From Saprospiraceae bacterium (lineage in GTDB: Bacteria; Bacteroidota; Bacteroidia; Chitinophagales; Saprospiraceae): a stretch of 64,000 bases of DNA. Positions 1 to 8,049 of this stretch are shown here, piece after piece. The notes below the pieces were generated by a model that was not told the origin of the DNA, did not search any database, and was given only the letters and a program-made list of their open reading frames with translations. Within the stretch, counting starts at the first letter, position 1; every line of letters starts with the position of its first letter. The stretch spans positions 1-64,000 of the forward strand of contig JANQPA010000077.1 of assembly GCA_028285545.1 (NCBI GenBank), written 5' to 3'. A program made the translations under genes and the position numbers.

Positions 1-88
1 TGTTCCCGTGTTCCCGTGTTCCCGTGTTCCCGTGTTCCCGTGTTCCCGTGTTCCCGTGTTCCCGTGTTCCCGTGTTCCCGTGTTCCCG
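1..88. repeat. 8-bp tandem repeat array, 11 copies of TGTTCCCG
   Basis: Eleven uninterrupted identical copies of TGTTCCCG run from the first base of the window, so the array may extend beyond it. The reverse complement, CGGGAACA, has the same period and a similar sequence to the degenerate array at 28693-28756. No ORF uses it. It is intergenic satellite-like DNA, perhaps length-variable by replication slippage. Confidence 0.95.
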
Positions 89-302
89 TTGTTTAGGGAT
101 TGCTTTACTGAAGGTATAGATGCTTATTGGAGCTCTTTTCTCAGGCACCCACCTTCGGTCACCAGGGATTTCGCAGATTAACATTTGCTAAATCGGCGAG
201 ATTTGCGTGCCTAAAAATCTTTCAAATAACAGTTCACATTTAAAATTTGCAGCACTAAACGCGGAACACGGAACATTGAACTCTGAACACAAGAAAAATT
301 AC
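89..302. other. intergenic region with degenerate repeat phrases
   Basis: No gene is visible. Positions 262-293 hold a run of 7-8-bp variants built on GGAACA/TGAACTC/TGAACAC, the same words as in the region around 9495-9600. A phrase around 168-210 (CGCAGATTAACATTTGC and GAGATTTGCGTGCC) resembles CAGATT/GCTGATT phrases at 22790-22840 and 28590-28605. The arms AGGCACCCA and TGCGTGCCT can pair imperfectly. Confidence 0.5.
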
Positions 303-809
303 TTATAGCCCAAGCTTAGCTTTAATCACCTCCATCAGGTCATCACCTTCTTCCACAAAAAGTACGGCATTAAAGACACTGGTATCAAAAACCATGACAT
401 ATCCATTAGCCTTAGCATACTCGTCGATGGCATTTTGAGCTTTTTCGATAATTGGTTTGAGTAGTTCCTGACGTTTTTCCTGAACTTTTTGGATAACCTC
501 ATTTTCGTATTGTGCAATGCTTTGCTGCTCAGCTTGCAAAGCCTGGCCTCTGGTCTGCTGATCTTTGGGTGCAATTCCTCCACTTTGCACATCGGAAACA
601 AACTTTCCATATTTTTCCTGAAAAGCTTTGACCATGTCCTCACCTTTAGCAACCAATTCCTTTTGGAAAGTTTCCAATTGTGTATCTGCCGCTTTCGTTT
701 CAGGCATTGCAGCCACAAGATTTCCGAAATTGATGTGGCCATATTTTTGTGCACTAAGCTGCAAGCTCCCTAAAATAAATACTGGTAAAATAAAAAATAA
801 CTTCTTCAT
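303..809 (-). CDS. OmpH/Skp-family periplasmic chaperone
   Basis: This 168-residue protein has an N-terminal signal peptide (hydrophobic run ending in LSAQ), followed by the GHINFGNLVAAMPE segment typical of the OmpH/Skp family. A long charged, glutamine- and lysine-rich coiled-coil region comes next (about residues 40-125), and a short alpha/beta C-terminus with YVMVFDTS closes the protein. Length and order match Skp-like chaperones, which hold unfolded outer-membrane proteins in the periplasm. Bacteroidota often carry several ompH paralogues next to bamA, but no bamA is seen here, so this is a stand-alone copy. The ATG start places the signal peptide at the very N-terminus. Confidence 0.88.
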   Translation of the reverse strand: MKKLFFILPVFILGSLQLSAQKYGHINFGNLVAAMPETKAADTQLETFQKELVAKGEDMVKAFQEKYGKFVSDVQSGGIAPKDQQTRGQALQAEQQSIAQYENEVIQKVQEKRQELLKPIIEKAQNAIDEYAKANGYVMVFDTSVFNAVLFVEEGDDLMEVIKAKLGL

Positions 810-891
810 AGTTAATTACATAGTTTAAAAACGCTACAAAGGTAATCCTCCATTTTAAACTATACTAATTTTTAACCAAAGTTTAAAAAAC

Positions 892-923
892 AAGAGTTAT
901 CCCAACAAACTGGAATAACCCTT
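892..923 (-). terminator. weak hairpin after the 126-residue secreted protein gene
   Basis: AAGAGTTATCC and GGAATAACCCTT form an imperfect stem with a bulge and a 9-nt loop, lying 60 bp past the stop of the minus-strand gene upstream and before the OmpH start. It is a candidate terminator only. Confidence 0.3.
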
Positions 924-984
924 ATTTATACTTACGAACTGATGATATAGATTACTTTTCAGCGAGTTATCTGTTAATCAATCC

Positions 985-1365
985 CTAGCTTTTAGCCACT
1001 ACCTTTGACAGGCGTACTGTGTCATCGTCAATTAAAACCACCTGCACCCACTTCTGTCCATCCTGGGCTACGGTAAGCATGTATCTGCCATTGGCTAGGT
1101 CATTAAGATCCAAACTGCGAGCAAAACCATTATGGTTTCTAATCAATTTTCTGTAATACTCATTGCCGTCCATGTCTTCAAGCTTAACGGTCGTATCTTC
1201 TTTTTGTAAATTAATTAGTCGCACTTCCAGCTGTCCATCTTCGTTGGTGGTGGATTTGACTTTAATTCCCTTCTTTGGTCCGTCTTGAGTTGATGAGTTT
1301 GCAAAGGTTGTGAGGCCCGGCAATAATAATGCGAAAGCCAATAACATACCGGTGAATCGTTTCAT
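985..1365 (-). CDS. small secreted protein resembling a T9SS C-terminal domain
   Basis: A clear signal peptide (FTGMLLAFALLLPGLTTFA) is followed by about 100 residues of predicted beta-strand protein. The segment RSLDLNDLANGRYMLTVAQDGQKWVQVVLI has the rhythm of a type IX sorting domain (a 'LxxLxxGxYxLxV' strand pair). It lacks the usual preceding 'YPNP' motif and any large passenger, so it may be a periplasmic beta-sandwich protein and not secreted cargo. The gene is monocistronic, with its own leader and a weak hairpin behind it. The exact function is unknown. Confidence 0.6.
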   Translation of the reverse strand: MKRFTGMLLAFALLLPGLTTFANSSTQDGPKKGIKVKSTTNEDGQLEVRLINLQKEDTTVKLEDMDGNEYYRKLIRNHNGFARSLDLNDLANGRYMLTVAQDGQKWVQVVLIDDDTVRLSKVVAKS

Positions 1366-1528
1366 AATAACAGTTTTTTTTATGAAAAAATGGGTGAAAA
1401 CTTATTAGGAACCAGAGAGGAGCTTTTTCAGATAGGTAAAAATCTAAATACTATCCTAAAGACGGCATCATCTCAAAAAAAGGTGCTTCATTTCCTTTCT
1501 TTAATAGAATTTTAACAAAAGCAAACAA

Positions 1529-1591
1529 TTTTAAAACAAATTTTTGAAACATTTTGTTTTATCAAACATTTTGTTTTAATTTGTTTTAAAA
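1529..1591. promoter_or_regulatory. direct and inverted repeats in the leader of the glucosaminidase gene
   Basis: Two direct copies of AAACATTTTGTTTTA (1547-1561 and 1564-1578, period 17) lie between inverted arms TTTTAAAACAAA (1529-1540) and TTTGTTTTAAAA (1580-1591). The whole array ends 12 bp before the start codon at 1604. The symmetry suggests an operator or a structured leader; low-complexity A/T drift could also produce it. Confidence 0.45.
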
Positions 1592-1603
1592 TCAACATCA
1601 GTC

Positions 1604-2509
1604 ATGTACAATAACTATACAAAACACAATAGGTATAAACCTAAACCAAAATTAATCCGAAGTGAATACCTCCTCCATCAGGTACGGCGCCATTGGGTTA
1701 AATCCATCGCTATTATTGCTATTGGTAGTGTGATCAGCCAGAAGGATTTAAGCATCGACATGTCTTTTAATGCTAGGCCAAGTCAGCAAAATACAAGCAT
1801 AAATGCCAATACGGTAGCTTTCCAACCTATGCCTGCCAGGAGAAAAAATGAAAGATCTTCGAGGAAAGAAGAAACCAGAAACGTTTCACAAAAGACCTAT
1901 TGGAAGCCATTGGAGAACCATCAAAGAACGGCTCAGGCACCTCCAAGTTCCAATAAAAATGTTTCTCAAAACAAAAGGTCAAAACGAACAGACGATAATC
2001 TGGCCAACACCTACGACAACCTTGATTTTGACCGCAGCAATTATGCTGATCCGGCCAAGGCAGCTAAGCGGAAAAAGCAGCTTGCCTATGTAAAGAAATA
2101 TGCGGAAATCGCAAAAAAGGAAAAGGATAAATATGGCATTCCAGCAAGTATAAAATTGGCACAGGGGTTATTGGAAAGCAATGTAGGTGAAAGTCGCCTT
2201 GCTGTGCACAACAACAACCATTTTGGCATGAAATGCTTTTCAAGAACCTGCAAGAAGGGCCATTGCTCCAATTTCACGGATGATTCTCATAAAGATTTTT
2301 TTAGAAAATACAAAAACGTCTGGGAAAGTTATCGGGCACACAGCATCCTGCTTCAAAATAATCGATATAAGCATTTAAAGAATCTTAAATCATCAGATTA
2401 TAAAGGCTGGGCCTATGGCTTGAAAAAGGCTGGATATGCTACAGACAAAAATTACGCGCCTAAAATAATTGGTCTGATCGAAGACCTGAAATTGTATAAG
2501 TATGATTAA
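1604..2509 (+). CDS. glucosaminidase (GH73-type) peptidoglycan hydrolase
   Basis: The 301-residue protein has a basic N-terminus with one hydrophobic stretch (SIAIIAIGSVIS, about residues 35-46), so it is probably membrane-anchored or exported. A low-complexity linker rich in Q, N, K and R follows (about 55-150). The C-terminal half is a mannosyl-glycoprotein endo-beta-N-acetylglucosaminidase/FlgJ-type domain: KLAQGLLESNVGESRLA carries the expected catalytic Glu and is followed by NNHFGMKC. The end, KKAGYATDKNYAPKIIGLIE, is characteristic of the family. It should cut glycan strands during growth or division. No partner gene is adjacent. Confidence 0.88.
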   Translation: MYNNYTKHNRYKPKPKLIRSEYLLHQVRRHWVKSIAIIAIGSVISQKDLSIDMSFNARPSQQNTSINANTVAFQPMPARRKNERSSRKEETRNVSQKTYWKPLENHQRTAQAPPSSNKNVSQNKRSKRTDDNLANTYDNLDFDRSNYADPAKAAKRKKQLAYVKKYAEIAKKEKDKYGIPASIKLAQGLLESNVGESRLAVHNNNHFGMKCFSRTCKKGHCSNFTDDSHKDFFRKYKNVWESYRAHSILLQNNRYKHLKNLKSSDYKGWAYGLKKAGYATDKNYAPKIIGLIEDLKLYKYD

Positions 2510-2730
2510 AACAGAAAAAAAAACACAGCAAAAACCCAATAAAAAATTTCTTTGGGCTTTATGGGCTGGACACATTAGCACCGGCCCCAAAAAACCCAAA
2601 AAAATAAGATAATTAAATGATTTGCTTATGCTAAATTACTATCGCCGATTTATCAGATCACTATTATTCATAATCTCCAGGGGTCGATAAAAATAGGTTT
2701 TCTCAAAAAATTAATAAGTAAATTGATTTT

Positions 2731-2754
2731 ATATGGCGGCAGTGGCTGCCATAT
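2731..2754. terminator. bidirectional terminator hairpin between convergent genes
   Basis: ATATGGC and GCCATAT pair over a 10-nt loop that can itself shift to GGCAG/CTGCC pairing. It lies just beyond the stop of the minus-strand gene and downstream of the plus-strand glucosaminidase gene, so it could serve both. Confidence 0.55.
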
Positions 2755-2766
2755 AAAGGAAGGTGT

Positions 2767-4371
2767 TTAATTTTTTATAACCCATTGCTTATTCCAATAC
2801 TTGTTCATGCTGCGAGTACGAATAAGGTAAATTCCCTTTTCAAGCTCTGGCAAATACAGTTCTTGCCCTGGGTGTTTCTTCCTTATTTTCAGTCGGCCCA
2901 ATCTATCATAAATCATAAGTTCTTCAATGACTTCAGGGCTTTCTAAAAATAGGCTTTGATGAAATGGATTGGGGTAAATATTGAGTCTGAAACTTGGCAA
3001 TTCCTCAATACTGGTGGTCATGGGAAACAGATTACCAAGAACTCCATAGAAAAACGATCCCGAATTCAACATTTGATCATTAAGGTCCAGTAAGCCGCCA
3101 AAGCTGCCTGCCACTATTTTCTGTTCTTTGTTAATTAAAATTTGATTGATAAAAACGAACTGTTCGCCTGGTAAATTTTGACTCTCTTCTAGTTCTCCAT
3201 TTTGAAGATTCAGCTGAATAACAAAACTGCCAACTCCATCACCTGCATCAAAAGATTCATTTTGCAGTTCAAAATTTCCCTGGAAAGAACCTGATAAATA
3301 GAAGGAAGAAGCATCAACTTCCATATCGGTAATATTCTCAGCCAAAACGCCTCCATATGAAAAGGCTTGCAAAGGCGCTCCTTCAGAGGATAATTGAAAC
3401 CAATACATATCAGTATTACCGTTTTGACTTTGAATACTTATGTTTTCATTAAATTTCATTATTCCTACCAATTGCCCCGCTCCATAAATATTGCCTTCTT
3501 CATCCGTAGCCAAACGCACGATTTCTTTGTCAAAAACACCACCAGCCTTAAGACTCCAGGCAAAATTACCTGAATCATCTAATTGGGCCACAAAAACATC
3601 TTTATCCAATGTGTTGGCCTTCAGAGTATCCCCTCCTAGTATAATTTGGTTGTCAAAAGTACCCGCAAAAATTAAATTGTTTTCTGAATCCCGAATTAGC
3701 TGTTCAAGTCGGTTATTACCCAAAGACCCAGTTTGTAGGTTCCAGTCAAGTGAAAGGTCATCGCTCAGTTTTAAAATTAAAATATCGGTATTCCCTTTTG
3801 ATTGCCAGCTGGTATCCTGGTAGGTTAATGCTCCCTGAAAATAGGCTCCCAAAATAATTTCATTATCCCTATCGACAATTATGGATTTAATTGATTTTAA
3901 ACCCTGTCCGTCGAATTGTCGATGCTGAAGTATCTTTCCCTTCTCATCAACATTTAATAGAAATAAGGATCGACTTCCATCAGGGCTTGCTAAATTAAGA
4001 CTATCAAATTGTGCTCTATTTCTAAAACCTCCTGCCAGCCAAATATTTTGTCCGTCAAAATGAAGAGAGCTAATGTCTTCCTCAAAAATTCCTCCAAAAG
4101 ATTTCATCCAAATTAAAGTACCATTGGAGTTTAGGTGGAGCAAAAAAAGATCTTCTTCACCTTTTGATGAAAGGGTAAAGTCCTGATACGATATGGTATT
4201 TGTAAAGGTTCCGGCTACAATAATGTTATTTGATGAACCCGATTCCATAAATTGCAGATTGACTGCACCGGTACTTTTAATTATAAAAGGAAAGGTCTCA
4301 TTAGCTTTTAGAAAAATAGCCAGGCACAGAAATACGTTAAGGAGGAATAAAACTTTATATGCCTTAAGCAT
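2767..4371 (-). CDS. T9SS-sorted secreted repeat protein
   Basis: The 534-residue protein begins with a signal peptide (KVLFLLNVFLCLAIFLKA); an upstream ATG at 4422 would add 17 residues in front of it and is less likely. The body consists of 6-7 repeats of about 50 residues with the pattern 'GTFTNTISYQDFTLSSKGEEDLF', resembling SBBP/delta-60-type beta-propeller repeats. The C-terminus (SFRLNIYPNPFHQSLFLES onward, ending in IYLIRTRSMNKYWNKQWVIKN) is a canonical type A T9SS sorting domain. The protein is therefore predicted to cross the outer membrane by type IX secretion and stay at the surface or be released. The TPR lipoprotein gene starts divergently about 60 bp away. The function of the propeller is unknown. 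Confidence 0.85.
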   Translation of the reverse strand: MLKAYKVLFLLNVFLCLAIFLKANETFPFIIKSTGAVNLQFMESGSSNNIIVAGTFTNTISYQDFTLSSKGEEDLFLLHLNSNGTLIWMKSFGGIFEEDISSLHFDGQNIWLAGGFRNRAQFDSLNLASPDGSRSLFLLNVDEKGKILQHRQFDGQGLKSIKSIIVDRDNEIILGAYFQGALTYQDTSWQSKGNTDILILKLSDDLSLDWNLQTGSLGNNRLEQLIRDSENNLIFAGTFDNQIILGGDTLKANTLDKDVFVAQLDDSGNFAWSLKAGGVFDKEIVRLATDEEGNIYGAGQLVGIMKFNENISIQSQNGNTDMYWFQLSSEGAPLQAFSYGGVLAENITDMEVDASSFYLSGSFQGNFELQNESFDAGDGVGSFVIQLNLQNGELEESQNLPGEQFVFINQILINKEQKIVAGSFGGLLDLNDQMLNSGSFFYGVLGNLFPMTTSIEELPSFRLNIYPNPFHQSLFLESPEVIEELMIYDRLGRLKIRKKHPGQELYLPELEKGIYLIRTRSMNKYWNKQWVIKN

Positions 4372-4431
4372 TTGTAGATGCTCTAAGTAATTTTCAATAG
4401 GTTTGTGAAAAATCATACACATTTTAATATT

Positions 4432-5475
4432 ATGAAATATAGGATAAGTAAAGATAGTCAGATGTTATCGGTGATGATAGTGTTCCTGATTGTTGTGTTA
4501 GCCGGCTGTCAAAATAAAAAAGATGCTATTGAAACACCTGCCCTTGAATATAATGATCCAGCAATAAATTCCATAAGTCAACGAATCACCCAAAATCCTG
4601 ATCAAGCTGATTTGTATTATGCAAGGGCGGAATTGTTTTACAAAAATGATGGCTTTGATGAGGCTATTTTAGATTTGAATAAAGCTTTGACTTTGGATTC
4701 TACTAATATTGATTATTTGCATCTTTTAGCTGATGTATATATTGACTATTTCAAATCCAGGCAGGCCTTGCAAGTAATGAAGCAAGCAACCGAACTTTAT
4801 CCGGAGCGTATTCCTACCTTACTTAAATTATCAGAATTTCAGATGATTCTCAAACAATATCAAGAATCCTTATTGACGGTAGATCGGGTTCTGAAAATTT
4901 CTCCTCAAAATGCTGATGCTTATTTTATGCTAGGGATGAATTTTAAAGAAATGGGAGATACGGCCAGGGCGATCAATAGTTTTCAGCAAAGTGTTGAGCT
5001 TGATCCTGAAATCATTGAATCCTGGATCTATTTAGGGCAATTACAAGCAGGTCTAGGGAATAAAATTGCCCTCCAATACTTCAATAGCGCTCTGAGTATT
5101 GACCCTGAAAATATTGAAGTCTTGCATGCTAAAGCTGATTATTATTCCGATCTGGGAGAACTAGAAAATGCTGTAAATACCTATCGGGAAATGGTACGAG
5201 CCGACCCACAGTACGAACAAAGTTATTTCAATATGGGTTTATTATATTTAGATCAGGATTCAATTGCAAAGGCATTTGAACAATTTAATCTTTTGATTGA
5301 GATTTCTCCTTTGCACATAAGAGGATATTTCTACAGGGGGCTTAGTTCTGAGTTTATGGGCAATAATGAGGCTGCTAAACGTGATTATGAGCAAGCACTA
5401 CGGCTTTCTCCTGATTATCAGAATGCTCTTGAAGGATTGGAAAGAATAAACAATGTTTTAAGTGAAAAAAAATAG
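4432..5475 (+). CDS. TPR-repeat lipoprotein
   Basis: Starting at the ATG at 4432, the 347-residue product has a hydrophobic segment MLSVMIVFLIVVLAGC, whose LAGC is a lipobox, so it is probably lipid-anchored. An upstream ATG at 4405 would only add residues overlapping the divergent gene. The mature part is a run of about eight tetratricopeptide repeats, for example YFMLGMNFKEMGDTARAINS and SYFNMGLLYLDQDSIAKAF. TPR arrays mediate protein-protein contacts; the partner is unknown. An ECF sigma gene follows after 99 bp on the same strand, possibly but not necessarily co-transcribed. Confidence 0.85.
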   Translation: MKYRISKDSQMLSVMIVFLIVVLAGCQNKKDAIETPALEYNDPAINSISQRITQNPDQADLYYARAELFYKNDGFDEAILDLNKALTLDSTNIDYLHLLADVYIDYFKSRQALQVMKQATELYPERIPTLLKLSEFQMILKQYQESLLTVDRVLKISPQNADAYFMLGMNFKEMGDTARAINSFQQSVELDPEIIESWIYLGQLQAGLGNKIALQYFNSALSIDPENIEVLHAKADYYSDLGELENAVNTYREMVRADPQYEQSYFNMGLLYLDQDSIAKAFEQFNLLIEISPLHIRGYFYRGLSSEFMGNNEAAKRDYEQALRLSPDYQNALEGLERINNVLSEKK

Positions 5476-5574
5476 ATTTCCAGTCGGGATGCAACCCTTT
5501 TAAGTCGCTATTGTCTATTTTTACATAGAAGGATCAAACCACTTTGTAAATTAGGATTTAGGCCTATCCCTGAA

Positions 5575-6150
5575 ATGAGTAAAGTAATTAAATTGGATTA
5601 CGCCGACACCCACAGAAATATTGTCGAAAAGTGCAAGCGAGGTAATCGACAGGCACAATTTGAATTATATCGCCTTTATTCAAAAGCGATGTACAATATT
5701 TGTCTGCGTATGGTCAAAAATGATTTGGATGCGGAAGATATATTACAAAACTCATTTGTTGATGTATTTAGTAAGCTACACACATTCAAATTTCAATCGA
5801 GTGTAGGGGCCTGGATCAAAAGAATTGTAATAAATAATTGTATTAATCATTTAAAACGAAATAAGGTCTACTTTGAGGAATTAGAGAATCGGCATACAAA
5901 TATTATTGAAGAGCCGATCATGGAGGATGGAAAGATGAATGTAGATTTGATCAATCAGGCTATTTACGAACTTCCGGATGGTTACCGAATTGTTTTCACT
6001 TTATACCTGTTGGAAGGATATGACCATAAAGAAATAGCCCAAATTTTAAGTATTTCTGAGGCGACTTCAAAGTCTCAGTATAGCAGAGCAAGAAAGAAGA
6101 TAAAAGAAATAATAAAAACAAAACGCTTTAAGAAACATGGCACACGATAA
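5575..6150 (+). CDS. ECF-type RNA polymerase sigma factor
   Basis: The 191-residue protein has region 2 (RQAQFELYRLYSKAMYNICLRMVKNDLDAEDILQNSFVDVF, about residues 24-64) and region 4 with a helix-turn-helix (LPDGYRIVFTLYLLEGYDHKEIAQILSISEATSKSQYSRARKKI). That is the complete make-up of an extracytoplasmic-function sigma-70. Its 3' end overlaps the next gene by 14 bp, and that gene encodes a single-span membrane protein, the usual arrangement of sigma factor and anti-sigma factor. It should direct polymerase to a small regulon, probably including its own operon. Confidence 0.92.
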   Translation: MSKVIKLDYADTHRNIVEKCKRGNRQAQFELYRLYSKAMYNICLRMVKNDLDAEDILQNSFVDVFSKLHTFKFQSSVGAWIKRIVINNCINHLKRNKVYFEELENRHTNIIEEPIMEDGKMNVDLINQAIYELPDGYRIVFTLYLLEGYDHKEIAQILSISEATSKSQYSRARKKIKEIIKTKRFKKHGTR

Positions 6151-6685
6151 TTTAGAACGGTATATCCGTAATAATCGTCCGCTATTTGATGATGAGGTGC
6201 CCAATTTGAAAATTTGGGCAAACATTGAACGCCAGCTTCCCAAAAAGGTTCCTTTAAAGGTGAGAATGGTGAGGATAGCAAGTATAGCTGCTGCTGTTGT
6301 TCTTTTATTAGCCACTGGAGCTGCAATGGGAATTTATTGGATAGGGCCAGCGGATGTTCCTCAATTGGCAGATATGGATCATATTGATCCCAAGATTTTA
6401 CAAATGGAGGAATTCTACCAAACTCAAATCCAGGAAAAATACCAGGTATTAACTTCTTATCAACAAACACCTGATGTTTTACAAGAATTTGCTCAATTAG
6501 ATGCAACGATGGAAGAGTTGAGAGAAGAATTACTAAATGCTCCTGAAGGTAAAGAAGCTGAAATAATTGATAACCTGATCAAAACCTACCAAACAAAGGT
6601 TTTCATCCTTGAGAGAGTACTCGATAGGATTCAATCAACTAATCACAAAAAGGTTAATCACAATGAAAACGAAATTAGCATATAG
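6137..6685 (+). CDS. single-span membrane protein, probable anti-sigma factor
   Basis: The 182-residue protein has a cytoplasmic N-terminus of about 45 residues (including VPNLKIWANIERQLPKK), one transmembrane helix (RIASIAAAVVLLLATGAAMG, about residues 38-62), and a periplasmic, helical, Glu/Gln-rich C-terminus. It overlaps the ECF sigma gene upstream (14 bp) and the next gene downstream (23 bp), so translation is coupled across all three. Anti-sigma function is inferred from topology and position; no zinc-binding HxxxCxxC motif is present. Known Bacteroidota analogues are often annotated only as hypothetical. Confidence 0.7.
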   Translation: MAHDNLERYIRNNRPLFDDEVPNLKIWANIERQLPKKVPLKVRMVRIASIAAAVVLLLATGAAMGIYWIGPADVPQLADMDHIDPKILQMEEFYQTQIQEKYQVLTSYQQTPDVLQEFAQLDATMEELREELLNAPEGKEAEIIDNLIKTYQTKVFILERVLDRIQSTNHKKVNHNENEISI

Positions 6686-7793
6686 CATAGGGGCCATCTT
6701 TTTGATGATGGCCCTCGTTTTTCCAAAAACTACCTATGCTGATGATGCTCGAGATTATACGAAAACTATCAAAAAAGAATTTGAAATCCATCCTAATGGT
6801 ACAACCAGCCTTATTAACAAATATGGTAAGATGGACATCAAAACCTGGGACAAAAATCGAGTAAAAATTGATGTGCGCATTATTGTCAAAGCCTCTAATG
6901 AGGAAAGTGCACGGAAGGTTTTTGACCGTATTGATATCACCTTTACCAATACTGAAGAACTTGTAAAAGCGGTTACTTTCATTGAACCAGTAAGAAAAAG
7001 ATGGTGGGGTGGTAAAAAAACCAGGAACAAATTAGATTATTCCATCAATTACGAGGTTTACATGCCTCCTTCCAATCAACTGCAACTTCAACACCGCTAT
7101 GGTGAAGTTTTCCTCGCAGACATTTCAGGCAAAGCCGATTTAATGGTCAAATACGCCAATTTAAGAGCTGGCCAGGTGGGTGATGATTCCAGAGTAATCC
7201 TGGCCTACGGAAATGGCAGCATTCAACGCAGTAAAGATATCAATGTCAATGTCAGTTATGGCAAGTTTTATATCCGACAGACCAGGGATGCCAAAATTGA
7301 CAGTAGGTATGCTGTGGTGCAGGTTACAGAAGCAGAAGAAATCGATTGTAAGACCAAATACGATGATTACGATTTGGGTAAAGTCAAAACTTTCAAAAAT
7401 CTTGGTTTATACGATAATATTGACATCCAATCTGCTGAGAAGGTACAAGTCAATTCCAAGTATACCCAATTAATTATTGGCAGAGTACAGGATATCCTTG
7501 ATATAGATGTAGGTTATGGCAAAGCAAAATTCGGAATTGCTCCCAATTTTTCTGATGTTTCTATAGTAGGTAGTTATACCGATGTTCGACTGGCATTGGC
7601 TCCGGGGCTTTCCAGTTATATTGATGCGGTAGCTAATTTTGCTGGGATCTTATACCCTCAAAATATTAAAATAAACTACGAAAATGAACGCCAAAACAGT
7701 CATGAGCTAAAGGCTGAAACGGGTAGTGCATCTAATAAAGGGCAAATTAAGGCCGTTCTCTCATATGGAGGTCTTAAAATAATTAGTCAGTAA
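6663..7793 (+). CDS. secreted beta-helix/adhesin-like protein of the sigma operon
   Basis: From the ATG at 6663 the product has 376 residues with a signal peptide (YSIGAIFLMMALVFPKTTYADD). The mature part shows repeating short beta-strand units such as TSLINKYGKMDIKTWDKNRV, HRYGEVFLADISGKADL and VSYGKFYIRQ, in which 'YG' or 'Y' recurs about every 20-25 residues. This is like the DUF4097 right-handed beta-helix proteins that commonly accompany ECF sigma/anti-sigma pairs in Bacteroidota. It could sense or respond to envelope stress, but this is inference. It is translationally coupled to the anti-sigma-like gene. Confidence 0.7.
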   Translation: MKTKLAYSIGAIFLMMALVFPKTTYADDARDYTKTIKKEFEIHPNGTTSLINKYGKMDIKTWDKNRVKIDVRIIVKASNEESARKVFDRIDITFTNTEELVKAVTFIEPVRKRWWGGKKTRNKLDYSINYEVYMPPSNQLQLQHRYGEVFLADISGKADLMVKYANLRAGQVGDDSRVILAYGNGSIQRSKDINVNVSYGKFYIRQTRDAKIDSRYAVVQVTEAEEIDCKTKYDDYDLGKVKTFKNLGLYDNIDIQSAEKVQVNSKYTQLIIGRVQDILDIDVGYGKAKFGIAPNFSDVSIVGSYTDVRLALAPGLSSYIDAVANFAGILYPQNIKINYENERQNSHELKAETGSASNKGQIKAVLSYGGLKIISQ

Positions 7794-7860
7794 AAATTTC
7801 ATAGTTTTCATTCCTTCCTACTGGATATTTTAAACTATCTTTTGCGAGAATAAGAATTTA

Positions 7861-8018
7861 GAGGTTGTCTCAAAAGACCTTCGGCCTTTTTCGCCAGCCA
7901 ATTATATTCTTTTAGGAGTAGTTTTCCAGAAAAAAACTTTGTTTTTTTCTAGAAAACTACTCCTAAATAAAATATTCTTGGGCGTCGAATAACGACAAAG
8001 GAGTTATGAGACGCCCTC
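7861..8018. repeat. ~158-bp palindromic element, copy 1
   Basis: Ends GAGGTTGTCTCA and TGAGACGCCCTC are near-inverted. Inside are a small hairpin (AAAGACC/GGCCTTT around a TTC loop, about 7873-7892), the box CGCCAGCCAAT, and a 27-bp hairpin with one mismatch (7911-7937 with 7941-7967, loop TTT). The reverse strand aligns at both ends with the element at 31401-31566, but the stems differ in sequence. No ORF. It lies between the end of the sigma operon and the ribonuclease gene. Confidence 0.8.
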
Positions 8019-8036
8019 TTTCGAATTAATTCGAAA
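8019..8036. promoter_or_regulatory. 18-bp perfect palindrome before the MBL ribonuclease gene
   Basis: TTTCGAATTAATTCGAAA is fully self-complementary and ends 13 bp before the ATG at 8050, directly abutting the repeat element. This is the size of an operator for a dimeric repressor; no regulator is identified. It could equally be part of the neighbouring element. Confidence 0.4.
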
Positions 8037-8049
8037 CAAGAAGATAGTT

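Noticed and set aside
1..88. CRISPR array
   Set aside because: The units are 8 bp and contiguous with no spacers, and no cas genes are present.
335..754. 139-codon ORF in another frame of the OmpH gene
   Set aside because: A shadow frame; the overlapping frame has a signal peptide and family motifs.
7861..8018. Insertion sequence
   Set aside because: Only about 158 bp with no transposase frame; at most a non-autonomous element.
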